From the NCBI RefSeq assembly GCF_029510815.1, contig NZ_CP120360.1, positions 1,612,001 to 1,676,000 of the forward strand: a stretch of DNA of 64,000 nucleotides. The letters are read 5' to 3'. Below the pieces are notes generated by a model. The model searched no databases, was not told the DNA's origin, and saw only the letters and a program-made list of their open reading frames with translations. This document shows, piece by piece, positions 17,826 to 25,785 of the stretch (position 1 is its first letter; every line of letters starts with the position of its first letter). The position numbers and the translations under genes were made by a program. The stretch is from Janibacter sp. DB-40. GTDB taxonomy: Bacteria; Actinomycetota; Actinomycetes; Actinomycetales; Dermatophilaceae.

Positions 17826-19220
17826 TCAGCCGCCGAACTCGTCCAGCCCCTTGCGGGCCTGGTCCAGCCACATCTGCTGGGCCTCGATCTGCTCGCGGAC
17901 CCTCCTCGCCCGGGAGGCGTCCCCCTTCGCCTCGGCCCGCTCCAGGTCCGACTCGAGGTCGGTCACCTTGGACTCGAGCTGGGTGACCATGGACGCCGCG
18001 CGAGCCGACTTCTCCGGGTTGACCGAGGACCACTTCTGGTCCTCGGCGTCGCGCACGGTCTGCTCGACGCGGCGCATGCCCTTCTCCATGCGGTCGATGT
18101 CACCACGCGGCACCTTGCCCGCCGCCTCCCAGCGCTCCTGGATGTCACGCAGCGCGGCCTTGGTCTTCTCCAGGTCCTTGACCGGCAGGAGCGCCTCGGC
18201 CTCGGCGAGGATGCCCTCCTTGACGGCGAGGTTGCCGCGGAAGGCCTCGTCCTCCTTGGCCGCCTCGGCGTCCTTGGCGTTGAAGAAGGCGTCCTGGGCG
18301 GTGCGGAACCGCTCCCAGAGCCGGTCGTCGTCGGCCCGGCCCGCGCGGCCGGCCCGGCGCCACTGGTCCATCAGGCGCTTGAACGCCCCGGCGGTGGCGT
18401 TCCAGTCCGTGGAGGTCGACAGGCGCTCGGCCTCGGCCACGAGCTCCTCCTTGTGGGCCTTGATCTCCCCACGGGACTGCTCGAGCTTGGCGAAGTGGGC
18501 ACGGCGTGCCTTGTCGAAGCCGTTGCGGGCCTTGGAGAAGCGCTGCCAGAGGGGTGCCTCGACGTCCTTGTCCAGCCGGACCTTGCCGCGCTGGTGCGCC
18601 TTCCACTCGTCCAACAGCTCCCGCATGCGGGCGGTGGACTGCTTCCACTGGACCTTCTCGACCGGCTGCGCGGCGATCTTCTCCGCCTCGGCGACGATGA
18701 CCTCGCGCTCGGCCGCGGCCACCTTCTTCGCCTCGGCGCGCTCGCTCGCCTCGTGCTTGCGCTTCTCGGCCAGTCCTGCGTCGACCTCGGCGATCAGGGC
18801 GGCCAGGGCCGGCAGGTCGCCGACGACATTGGGCTTGTCGGCGTGCTCGTGCAGGGACTTCAGCCCGTCCGCGATCTCCTTGGCGGTGACCTCGGGGGAG
18901 TCGAGGCGCTGACGCAGCAGTCCGGCGGAGGCGAAGAGCTCGTCGTACTTGCGGGCGAAGTACTGCAGAGCCTCCTCCGGCGAGGCACCCGGGTAGGAAC
19001 CGACCTCGCGTTCCTCGTCCCCGTCGCGGACGAAGACGCGTCCTTCCTCGTCGGCCCGGCCGAAGGCCGCGGACGCGCTGTGGTCGTCCGTGACCCCTTG
19101 GATCTCGGGGGCCGGGGTCACGGCCGGTCGGGTGGGAGCCAGCTTGGCCAGGGCTGCTGGCGAGGGCGCCGTGGGGCGCGGGGCATCTGTCTCGTCGCTC
19201 ACACTCCCGAGGTTACCCAT
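17826..19220 (-). CDS. DUF349 domain protein
   Basis: 464 residues, mostly alpha-helical and charged, with several DUF349 repeats recognisable as W-x-[AG]-x-G-x-x-P/R-containing units (for example KRLMDQWRRAGRAGRADDDRLWERFRTAQDAFF and ALRDIQERWEAAGKVPRGDID). The N-terminal 70 residues are Pro/Ala-rich and probably unstructured. The family is widespread in actinobacteria, with no settled function, though coiled-coil or nucleic-acid roles have been proposed. ATG 19220 or GTG 19202 could be the start; neither has a clear ribosome site. It is divergent from the metallo-hydrolase gene. Confidence 0.8.
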   Translation of the reverse strand: MGNLGSVSDETDAPRPTAPSPAALAKLAPTRPAVTPAPEIQGVTDDHSASAAFGRADEEGRVFVRDGDEEREVGSYPGASPEEALQYFARKYDELFASAGLLRQRLDSPEVTAKEIADGLKSLHEHADKPNVVGDLPALAALIAEVDAGLAEKRKHEASERAEAKKVAAAEREVIVAEAEKIAAQPVEKVQWKQSTARMRELLDEWKAHQRGKVRLDKDVEAPLWQRFSKARNGFDKARRAHFAKLEQSRGEIKAHKEELVAEAERLSTSTDWNATAGAFKRLMDQWRRAGRAGRADDDRLWERFRTAQDAFFNAKDAEAAKEDEAFRGNLAVKEGILAEAEALLPVKDLEKTKAALRDIQERWEAAGKVPRGDIDRMEKGMRRVEQTVRDAEDQKWSSVNPEKSARAASMVTQLESKVTDLESDLERAEAKGDASRARRVREQIEAQQMWLDQARKGLDEFGG

Positions 19221-19246
19221 TCACACGTCGGATGCAGGCCTCCACG

Positions 19247-19252
19247 TAGGGT
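19247..19252 (+). promoter_or_regulatory. -10 box TAGGGT for a leaderless metallo-hydrolase gene
   Basis: TAGGGT ends 7 nt before the GTG at 19260. No Shine-Dalgarno is visible. Confidence 0.5.
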
Positions 19253-19259
19253 TCGGTGC

Positions 19260-19964
19260 GTGCTGACCTTCTCCTTCCCGGCGCAGGCCTTCGGAACGAA
19301 CTGCTATGTCCTCGCGGACGGACCCGGCGAGGAGTGTCTCGTCGTCGACCCCGGCATCGGGATCGAGGAGACCCTCCGTGAGGTCCTCACGACCCACCGG
19401 CTCAAGCCGGCCGCGGTGCTGCTGACCCACGGTCACATCGACCACGTCTACTCGGTGACCCCGGTCTGCGGTGGCGAGCTGGCGGCCTACATCCACTCCG
19501 ACGACCGCTATCGCCTCGTCGATCCGCTCGGCAGCTCCTCGCTCGGCGACCAGCTGACGGGGATGCTCGAGCAGCAGTTCGGCAGGAAGGCGACCTGGCG
19601 CGAGCCCGAGCGCGTTGTCGAGGTGACCGACAGCGAGACCGTCTCGGTGGCCGGTATCGACCTGGACGTCGTCCACGCGCCCGGCCACACCGAGGGATCG
19701 GTGATGTTCTCCCTTCCCGGCCTGCCCGACGGCATCCCGGACGAGGCCGAGGTCGATCGCACCCTCATCACCGGGGACGTGATCTTCGCCGGGTCGATCG
19801 GCCGCACCGACCTCCCCGGGGGGTCGGCGGAGGCCATGCAGCGCTCCCTCCGCGACGTCGTCCATCCGCGTCCCGACTCCAGCCTCGTCCTGCCCGGCCA
19901 CGGCCCGGCGACCACGCTGGCCCGCGAGAAGGCGACCAACCCGTACCTGCAAGGACTGTCATGA
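19260..19964 (+). CDS. MBL-fold metallo-hydrolase, glyoxalase II-like
   Basis: 234 residues. The zinc-binding motif is HGHIDH (H57, H59, D61, H62), followed by APGHTEGSV and a late GHGPATTL histidine, the pattern of hydroxyacylglutathione hydrolase-like proteins. The substrate is not evident: actinobacteria make mycothiol rather than glutathione, so a mycothiol or other thioester is plausible. The stop overlaps hisS (ATGA), a pairing conserved in actinobacteria. The GTG is set by the -10 box 7 nt upstream and by the start of homology at FSFPAQAFGTN. Confidence 0.86.
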   Translation: MLTFSFPAQAFGTNCYVLADGPGEECLVVDPGIGIEETLREVLTTHRLKPAAVLLTHGHIDHVYSVTPVCGGELAAYIHSDDRYRLVDPLGSSSLGDQLTGMLEQQFGRKATWREPERVVEVTDSETVSVAGIDLDVVHAPGHTEGSVMFSLPGLPDGIPDEAEVDRTLITGDVIFAGSIGRTDLPGGSAEAMQRSLRDVVHPRPDSSLVLPGHGPATTLAREKATNPYLQGLS

Positions 19965-21331
19965 GCAACCCCCGGCCGACCAAGGTCACGCCCCTGTCCG
20001 GGTTCCCGGAGTACCTGCCCGAGCAGCGGATCATCGAGCAGCACTTCCTCGACGTCATCCGCTCCACCTTCGAGCTGCACGGCTTCCCGTCGATCGAGAC
20101 ACGCTCGGTCGAGCCGGTGGAGCGCCTGCTCGGCAAGGGCGGTGATGCCGACAAGGAGATCTACGGCATCCACCGCCTCGCCGACGAGGGCGGTGAGGGA
20201 CGCTCGGAGGCGGAGCTCGGGCTGCACTTCGACCTGACCGTGCCCTTCGCCCGCTACGTGGTGGAGAACGCAGGCCGGCTGAACTTCCCCTTCCGTCGCC
20301 ACCAGATCCAGAAGGTGTGGCGTGGCGAGCGGCCCCAGGAGGGGCGCTACCGCGAGTTCACCCAGTGCGACATCGACGTCGTCGACGTGGGGGAGCTGGC
20401 GCCCCACTTCGAGGCGGAGATGCCACTGGTCATGGCCGAGATCTTCGCCGGGCTGCCCATCCCCGAGATGGTCATCCAGGTCAACAACCGCAAGATCCCT
20501 GAGGGCTTCTACCGCGGGCTGGGCATTGGTGCGGACGACCCCTCCGAGATCCAGGACACCCTGCGCATCGTCGACAAGCTGGACAAGATCGGTCCGGACA
20601 AGGTTGCTGCCCTCCTCGTCGAGGCCGGCCGCACGCCCGAGCAGGCGCAGGCCTGCCTCGACCTGGCCGCGATCCGCACGCAGGACACCTCCTTCGTCGA
20701 GCGCGTCCGCGACCTCGGCGTGGCACACCCCGTCCTCGACGAGGGCCTCAGCGCGCTGGCCGCGGTCATCGAGACCGGTGCAGCGGCCGCACCCGGTGCG
20801 ATGGTCGCCGACCTGCGCATCGCCCGCGGGCTCGACTACTACACCGGCACGGTCTACGAGACGCAGCTCGTCGGGTACGAGTCCTGGGGCTCCTTCTGCT
20901 CCGGCGGTCGCTACGACGAGCTCGCGAGCGACGGCAGGAACACCTACCCCGGCGTCGGCATCTCCATCGGCCTCTCCCGGCTGCTCGGCCTGCTGCTCGG
21001 CAAGGGCCTGGTCGGAGCGAGCCGCAAGACCCCCTCAGCGGTCCTCGTGGCGGTGACGGACGAAGGGAGCCGGTCGGCGTCGGTGGCCGTGGCCACCGCG
21101 CTGCGGTCGCGGGGGATCCCGTGCGAGGTGTCACCGGCCGCGGCGAAGTTCGGCAAGCAGATCCGTTTCGCGGAGCGTCGCGGGATCCCCTTCGTGTGGT
21201 TCCCGGGTGCGGGGGAGACGGGGGACCAGGTCAAGGACATCCGCTCCGGTGACCAGGTCGACGCGGAGGCCTCCACGTGGGCCTGCCCGGAGCACGACCT
21301 GCACCCGCAGGTCGTGCGTCTGGAGGAGTGA
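19961..21331 (+). CDS. hisS: Histidyl-tRNA synthetase
   Basis: 456 residues, class II synthetase that charges tRNA-His. The N-terminal GFPEYLPEQRI segment, motif 2 FRRHQIQKVWRGERPQEGRYREFTQCD (read in parts), the His-specific RGLDYYTGTVYE segment and motif 3 GGRYDEL are all present, with an alpha/beta anticodon-binding domain at the C-terminus (RGIPCEVSPAAAKFGKQIRFAE). Length is normal. It overlaps the upstream hydrolase by 4 bp and converges on the XRE-regulator gene 30 bp away. Confidence 0.96.
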   Translation: MSNPRPTKVTPLSGFPEYLPEQRIIEQHFLDVIRSTFELHGFPSIETRSVEPVERLLGKGGDADKEIYGIHRLADEGGEGRSEAELGLHFDLTVPFARYVVENAGRLNFPFRRHQIQKVWRGERPQEGRYREFTQCDIDVVDVGELAPHFEAEMPLVMAEIFAGLPIPEMVIQVNNRKIPEGFYRGLGIGADDPSEIQDTLRIVDKLDKIGPDKVAALLVEAGRTPEQAQACLDLAAIRTQDTSFVERVRDLGVAHPVLDEGLSALAAVIETGAAAAPGAMVADLRIARGLDYYTGTVYETQLVGYESWGSFCSGGRYDELASDGRNTYPGVGISIGLSRLLGLLLGKGLVGASRKTPSAVLVAVTDEGSRSASVAVATALRSRGIPCEVSPAAAKFGKQIRFAERRGIPFVWFPGAGETGDQVKDIRSGDQVDAEASTWACPEHDLHPQVVRLEE

Positions 21332-21361
21332 GAGCGTCTCGGTGCACCACGTGCAGCACGG

Positions 21362-21967
21362 TCACCGGGCGCGCGTCCACACCCAAGGCCCTTCGTGGCC
21401 GGTGCCGCGTCCGTCGACCAGGCGCTCGGTCGAGGACCGGAGGCGCACTGCGCCGGTGGTCGGCAGTCGTCGTCTGCCGGCATCACGAGCCACGAGATCA
21501 GGGACCCCCCACGCCACGTCACTCTCCTCGCCGAGAGCGCTGGCGGTCTCAACGGTCTCGGGGACGATGGCGAGACGGTGGCCGGTCAGCGCCAGTAGGG
21601 CCTCGACCTTGTGGAGGGGGAGGGCAGCCGCATCGACCTCGGCCCTGGCGAGGGCGGAGCGACTCCACCCGATCTCCTGTGCCGTCTCGCGTTGACTGTG
21701 ACGGTTCTCCCGTCGATGACGTCTCAGCACGAGACCGATCCGCCGCCCGAGGGTGATCCGCGCACGCTCGCGGGCGAGGACGTCCGACAGCACGGGCGAG
21801 GTCCTGCCCGGCAGTGATGAGGGGCCGGCCTTCTCGGTCGGTGCCGGACGGGGCCAGAAGAGACAGGGCAGGCAGTCCTCACATGCACCATCGCCCTGAT
21901 CGGCGCACCACGTGCAGGACATCGGGCACGTGATGTCCCCTTCGTCGTCGTCTCCGGACGGATCCAT
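21362..21967 (-). CDS. XRE-type HTH regulator with N-terminal six-cysteine cluster
   Basis: 201 residues, not recognised as a named regulator. Residues 14-35 hold six cysteines spaced C-x3-C-x2-C-x7-C-x2-C-x2-C (CPMSCTWC, then CEDCLPC), a likely metal or iron-sulfur site. A linker leads to a Cro/C1-type helix-turn-helix (about 73-132: LGRRIGLVLRRHR, then SQRETAQEIGWSRSALARAE). The C-terminal 70 residues are polar with tryptophans at the end. The ATG at 21967 is chosen because the cysteine cluster and family-like composition start there. It is divergent from xerD across a structured 404-bp spacer. Metal sensing is inference. Confidence 0.65.
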   Translation of the reverse strand: MDPSGDDDEGDITCPMSCTWCADQGDGACEDCLPCLFWPRPAPTEKAGPSSLPGRTSPVLSDVLARERARITLGRRIGLVLRRHRRENRHSQRETAQEIGWSRSALARAEVDAAALPLHKVEALLALTGHRLAIVPETVETASALGEESDVAWGVPDLVARDAGRRRLPTTGAVRLRSSTERLVDGRGTGHEGPWVWTRAR

Positions 21968-22115
21968 GTCCCTACTGCACACCCGCCTGGGCCGACGTGA
22001 GCGCGGAGACGGACGATGCGTGGGCCGTGCCCGGACAGGAAGGTGCTTGTGGACGAGAGACGCCGGCACCGACGCCGGCCCGGTGTGCTGGGGCGACGCA
22101 GCCGAAGATCCAACT

Positions 22116-22174
22116 GCCTACGCTCCTGCTCCACCTCACGGGCACTGACCGCGAGGTGGAGCAGGAGCGTAGGC
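22116..22174. repeat. Perfect 22-bp inverted repeat with 15-nt loop
   Basis: Positions 22116-22137 and 22153-22174 are exact reverse complements, separated by ACGGGCACTGACCGC. It lies between two genes transcribed away from each other, so it is not an end-of-gene terminator for either. Both strands would expose a GAGGTGGAGCAGGAG segment. Confidence 0.9.
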
Positions 22175-22275
22175 ACGAAGGACCACCCACGGACAGGCCA
22201 GCTGCAGAGCCCCCGCCCAATCGAGTGATCATTGCGAATCGGACACAGGCATGGTCTCCGTCGCGCACGCCGCCC

Positions 22276-22340
22276 TAAACTCCCGGCGTGGCTTCGCCAC
22301 CCGTGGGCACAATGGGGTGTCCACGGCTCAACGAAGCCAC
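22276..22340 (+). promoter_or_regulatory. xerD promoter -10 box and structured leader
   Basis: TAAACT (22276-22281) predicts transcription start near 22288. Exactly there begins a nested stem-loop: P1 pairs GTGGCTTCG (22288-22296) with CGAAGCCAC (22332-22340); after an internal loop (CCAC / CTCAA), P2 pairs 22301-22310 with 22317-22326 (10 pairs, one G-U) around loop AATGGG. The xerD ribosome site follows at about 22353. No T tract follows, so it is a leader element rather than a terminator. Confidence 0.55.
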
Positions 22341-22371
22341 GTGAACGTCCGCGGAAGGGGAGCGCTGTCCC

Positions 22372-23298
22372 GTGAGCACGACCCCCATGGAGCGGGCCGT
22401 GCGGACCTGGCTGACGCAGCTGGACGTCGAGCGAGGAGTCTCCGCCCACACCCTGACCGCCTACACCCGGGACGCCCGGCGCTACCTCGACCACTTGGCG
22501 ACCCGGGGCGTCACCACCCCCACCGAGGTCACCGAGGCGCACGTCGCCGAGTTCCTCGCCTCGCTCCGCTCCGGTGACGACGAGCATCCTCCGCTGGCGG
22601 CCAGCTCGGCCGCCCGCTCCCTCACCGCCGTGCGCGGGCTGCACCGGTTCCTCGCCCTTGAGGGGGAGACCACGCACGACCCGGCCGAGGACGTGGCCCC
22701 GCCGGCGCCCCCTTCGCGCCTGCCCAAGGCCATCAGCGTCACGGAGGTCACCCGCCTGCTCGACGCGGCCGGTGTCGGCGACGGTGCCCTGCCGCTGCGC
22801 GACCGGGCGCTGCTCGAGGTGCTGTACGGCACGGGGGCCAGGATCTCCGAGGCGGTCGGTCTGGACGTGGACGACCTCGATCTCGAGGTGGGGGCGGCCC
22901 GGCTCCTGGGCAAGGGAGGCAAGGAGCGGATCGTGCCGCTCGGCTCCTACGCCTGCGAGGCCGTGGAGGCCTGGCTGGTGCGGGGACGTCCCGGCCTGGG
23001 GGCGAAGGGGAGAGCGGGCCCCGCGCTCTTCCTCAACCAGCGCGGTGCCCGATTGTCACGGCAGAGCGCCTGGGCCGTCATCACCGCAGCAGCGCAACGA
23101 GCCGGTCTGACCGGACACGTCTCGCCGCACACCCTCCGGCACTCCTTCGCCACGCACCTGCTCGAGGGGGGCGCCGACGTCCGGGTGGTCCAGGAGCTGC
23201 TCGGCCACGCCTCCGTGACGACCACGCAGATCTACACGATGGTGACCGTCCAGCAACTGCGTGAGGTCTACGCGCAGAGTCATCCCCGCGCGCGCTGA
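22372..23298 (+). CDS. xerD: Site-specific tyrosine recombinase XerD
   Basis: 308 residues. N-terminal SAM-like core-binding domain (about 5-105) and C-terminal catalytic domain with the full set R157 (GTGARISE), K181/K184 ([12 protein letters not shown]), H253 and R256 ([11 protein letters not shown]), H279 ([11 protein letters not shown]) and nucleophile Y288. XerCD resolves chromosome dimers at dif during division. GTG 22372 follows GGAAGGGGAG by 9-10 nt. The position upstream of parA-scpA-scpB fits a chromosome-maintenance neighbourhood, and XerD rather than XerC is inferred from this synteny. Confidence 0.92.
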   Translation: MSTTPMERAVRTWLTQLDVERGVSAHTLTAYTRDARRYLDHLATRGVTTPTEVTEAHVAEFLASLRSGDDEHPPLAASSAARSLTAVRGLHRFLALEGETTHDPAEDVAPPAPPSRLPKAISVTEVTRLLDAAGVGDGALPLRDRALLEVLYGTGARISEAVGLDVDDLDLEVGAARLLGKGGKERIVPLGSYACEAVEAWLVRGRPGLGAKGRAGPALFLNQRGARLSRQSAWAVITAAAQRAGLTGHVSPHTLRHSFATHLLEGGADVRVVQELLGHASVTTTQIYTMVTVQQLREVYAQSHPRAR

Positions 23299-23306
23299 TA
23301 GTGTCA

Positions 23307-23324
23307 TCGCTGATCGATCAGCGA
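23307..23324. repeat. Perfect 18-bp palindrome between xerD and the ParA-like gene
   Basis: TCGCTGATCGATCAGCGA is its own reverse complement and has no loop, which suits a dimeric DNA-binding protein better than an RNA hairpin. It starts 8 bp after the xerD stop and ends 40 bp before the parA-like start. Confidence 0.7.
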
Positions 23325-23364
23325 GACGCTGAACGCACGCGAGACGCGATGGAGTGATCCGACT

Positions 23365-24252
23365 GTGGCATCCGAGGTGACGCCGCCGCTCGACATCGAG
23401 CACGAATGGACCCAGAACGGGCCGACCGGTCGACCCCTGCCGACCTTCCCGGAACCACAGCCGTTGGACTCCCACGGCCCCGCACGCATCATCGCCATGT
23501 GCAACCAGAAGGGCGGCGTCGGCAAGACGACCACGACGATCAACCTCGGCGCAGCGCTCGTCGAGGCCGGACGCCGTGTCCTGCTCGTCGACTTCGACCC
23601 GCAGGGCGCGCTGTCCGTCGGTCTCGGTGTCCCCACGCACTCGCTCGACACGACGATCTACGACCTGCTCGTCTCGCGCGGCCACGACATCAGCGAGATC
23701 ATCCAGCACACCTCCGTCGAGGGCCTGGACGTCGCCCCGGCCAACATCGACCTGTCGGCCGCGGAGGTCCAGCTCGTCGGTGAGGTCGCGCGCGAGCAGA
23801 TCCTGGCCCGCGTCCTGCGTCCCGTCGTCGACGACTACGACGTCATCCTCATCGACTGCCAGCCATCCCTCGGGCTGCTCACCGTCAACGCGCTGACCGC
23901 CGCCCACGGCGTGATCATCCCGCTGGAGACGGAGTACTTCGCCATGCGTGGCGTCGCCCTCCTCGTCGAGACGATCGACAAGATCACCGACCGGCTCAAC
24001 CCCGCACTGAGCATCGACGGGATCCTCGGGACGATGTACGACGGCCGTACCCTGCACAGCCGCGAGGTCGTCGAGTCGGTCGTGGAGCACTTCGGCGACA
24101 AGGTCTTCCACACCGTCATCTCCCGGACGGTGAAGTTCCCCGACGCGACGCTCGCCGCCGAGCCGATCACCACCTACGCCACGGGCCACTCCGGGGCCAA
24201 TGCCTACCGGCAGCTGGCACGCGAGCTCATCTCGCGCGGCGGGTCGCCCTGA
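23365..24252 (+). CDS. ParA/Soj-family ATPase associated with ScpAB
   Basis: 295 residues. After a 40-residue polar N-terminus come the deviant Walker A NQKGGVGKTTTT (KGGVGKT at 49-55), Walker A' LLVDFDPQG and Walker B VILIDCQPSLG, so it should dimerise on ATP and bind DNA non-specifically. No ParB gene or parS-like site is nearby and there is no replication origin, so it is the second ParA homologue usually found before scpAB in actinobacteria rather than the oriC ParA. Its role with condensin is inferred. GTG 23365 has GGAG about 10 nt upstream. Confidence 0.85.
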   Translation: MASEVTPPLDIEHEWTQNGPTGRPLPTFPEPQPLDSHGPARIIAMCNQKGGVGKTTTTINLGAALVEAGRRVLLVDFDPQGALSVGLGVPTHSLDTTIYDLLVSRGHDISEIIQHTSVEGLDVAPANIDLSAAEVQLVGEVAREQILARVLRPVVDDYDVILIDCQPSLGLLTVNALTAAHGVIIPLETEYFAMRGVALLVETIDKITDRLNPALSIDGILGTMYDGRTLHSREVVESVVEHFGDKVFHTVISRTVKFPDATLAAEPITTYATGHSGANAYRQLARELISRGGSP

Positions 24253-24257
24253 CGGCC

Positions 24258-25142
24258 GTGGACGGCGCCGACACCGCGGTCCCCGGCGGGGTCATCACCA
24301 CACGCGGGTCCGAGACGGCCTTCACCGTCCACCTGGACAACTTCGAGGGTCCCTTCGACCTGCTGCTCGGCCTGATCTCCAAGCACCAGCTGGACATCAC
24401 CGAGATCGCCCTGGCCAGGGTCACCGATGAGTTCATGGCGCACCTGCGCGCGCTGCAGGCGAGCGAGCCCGCGTGGGACCTGGGGCAGACCAGCGAGTTC
24501 CTGCTCGTCGCCGCGACGCTGCTCGACATCAAGGCCGCCCGGCTGCTGCCCGACACCCGGGAGACGGACGAGGACGACCTCGAGCTGATCGAGGCCCGGG
24601 ACCTGCTCTTCGCGCGGCTGCTGCAGTACCGCGCGTTCAAGGACGTCGCCGACCACGTCGAGGCGACGATGGCCACGACCGGTCGGATGACCCCCCGCCA
24701 GGCCGGCCTCGAGCCGCACCTCGCCACGCTCCTGCCGGAGCTGGTCATGACCGTCACCCCCGAGCAGCTGGCCATGGTGGCCGCCCGGACGCTGACGCCC
24801 AAGGAGCCGGAGACCGTCGGCCTGACCCACCTGCACGCGTCCGCGGTGAGCGTGCGCGAGCAGGCGCTCCTCGTCGTCGACCGCCTGCGCACCGAGGGTG
24901 CGCTCTCCTTCCGCACGCTCGTCCGGGACGCGGACTCGACCCTGATGGTCGTCGCACGCTTCCTGGCGCTGCTGGAGCTCTTCCGCGACCAGCAGGTCGT
25001 CTTCGACCAGGCCGAGGCGCTCGGCGAGCTGGACGTGCGGTGGACCGGGAGCGATGAGGGCACCGTGGACGTCGGTGCCGAGTTCGACGAGGGGGAGGCA
25101 CCGCCCCCTTCGCCCGATGATGGAGAGAACAACGATGAGTGA
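24258..25142 (+). CDS. scpA: Segregation and condensation protein A
   Basis: 294 residues. The kleisin N-terminus is clear (FTVHLDNFEGPFDLLLGLISKHQLDI read in parts), as is the C-terminal winged helix (VVARFLALLELFRDQQVVF) that binds the SMC cap. ScpA bridges the two SMC heads and holds ScpB dimers in the condensin complex. The C-terminal 30 residues are acidic. GTG 24258 lies 5 bp after the parA-like stop and the gene overlaps scpB by 8 bp, so the three are coupled. Confidence 0.93.
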   Translation: MDGADTAVPGGVITTRGSETAFTVHLDNFEGPFDLLLGLISKHQLDITEIALARVTDEFMAHLRALQASEPAWDLGQTSEFLLVAATLLDIKAARLLPDTRETDEDDLELIEARDLLFARLLQYRAFKDVADHVEATMATTGRMTPRQAGLEPHLATLLPELVMTVTPEQLAMVAARTLTPKEPETVGLTHLHASAVSVREQALLVVDRLRTEGALSFRTLVRDADSTLMVVARFLALLELFRDQQVVFDQAEALGELDVRWTGSDEGTVDVGAEFDEGEAPPPSPDDGENNDE

Positions 25143-25785
25143 GCCCACCGACCACGCCGACGCGCCCGTGGAGGCGGACGTGCCCGGGCCCGAGGGCGAG
25201 GACGTCCAGGTCGCCTTCGACGTCGGCGAGCTCCCCGGGGGAGCGAAGGGGGCGATCGAGGCCGTCCTCATGGTCGTCGAGGAGCCCGTCACCGACGTCG
25301 CCCTCGCGTCCGTGCTCGAGCTCCCCGTCGAGGAGGTGCGCACCGTCCTGGCGGAGATCGAGGACCAGTACTCCGGCGGGGACCACGGCTTCACCGTCCG
25401 CAACGTCGGCGGCGGGTGGCGCTTCTACAGCCACGCGGCCTACGCGCCGGTCGTCGAGCGCTTCGTCCTCGACGGGCAGCAGGCGAAGCTGACGCGGGCC
25501 TCGCTTGAGACCCTCGCGGTCATCGCGTACCGCCAGCCCGTCTCGCGGGCCCGTGTCGGAGCCGTGCGCGGTGTGAACGTCGACGGCGTGGTGCGTACCC
25601 TGCTCACGCGCGGCCTGATCACGGAGGTCACCAAGGACGAGGAGTCCGGTGCGACCCTGTATGGGACGACTGCGTACTTCCTCGAGCGGATGGGGCTGAA
25701 CTCCCTGGACGACCTGCCCCCGCTCGCCCCCTACCTTCCCGATGCCGCAGTGCTCGACGATCTCGTGAGTGAGGCCCGACCATGA
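25135..25785 (+). CDS. scpB: Segregation and condensation protein B
   Basis: 216 residues with an acidic 35-residue N-terminus followed by tandem winged helices. GGAKGAIEAVLMVVEEPVTDVALASVLE opens the first, and LETLAVIAYRQPVSRARVGAVRGVNVDGVVRTLLTRGLI is the family's most conserved stretch. ScpB dimers bind ScpA in SMC condensin. ATG 25135 overlaps scpA by 8 bp; longer frames upstream are scpA shadows. Its stop overlaps the rluB start. Confidence 0.94.
   Translation: MSEPTDHADAPVEADVPGPEGEDVQVAFDVGELPGGAKGAIEAVLMVVEEPVTDVALASVLELPVEEVRTVLAEIEDQYSGGDHGFTVRNVGGGWRFYSHAAYAPVVERFVLDGQQAKLTRASLETLAVIAYRQPVSRARVGAVRGVNVDGVVRTLLTRGLITEVTKDEESGATLYGTTAYFLERMGLNSLDDLPPLAPYLPDAAVLDDLVSEARP

Larger units (their letters stand above)
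21968..22371. other. Divergent spacer between XRE regulator and xerD
   Basis: 404 bp without a convincing coding frame. It holds a 22-bp perfect hairpin (22116-22174), a -10 box TAAACT (22276-22281) and a nested stem-loop (22288-22340). The rest shows no further structure that stands out. Confidence 0.6.

Noticed and set aside
22251..22577. A small plus-strand frame starting upstream of xerD after the TAAACT box
   Set aside because: Most of it is the out-of-frame shadow of xerD, with Arg/Pro-rich composition.
23365..24252. The ParA-like gene as the oriC-proximal chromosome-partition ParA
   Set aside because: No parB, parS, gidB, dnaA or other origin genes are near; the scpAB context marks the second ParA homologue.
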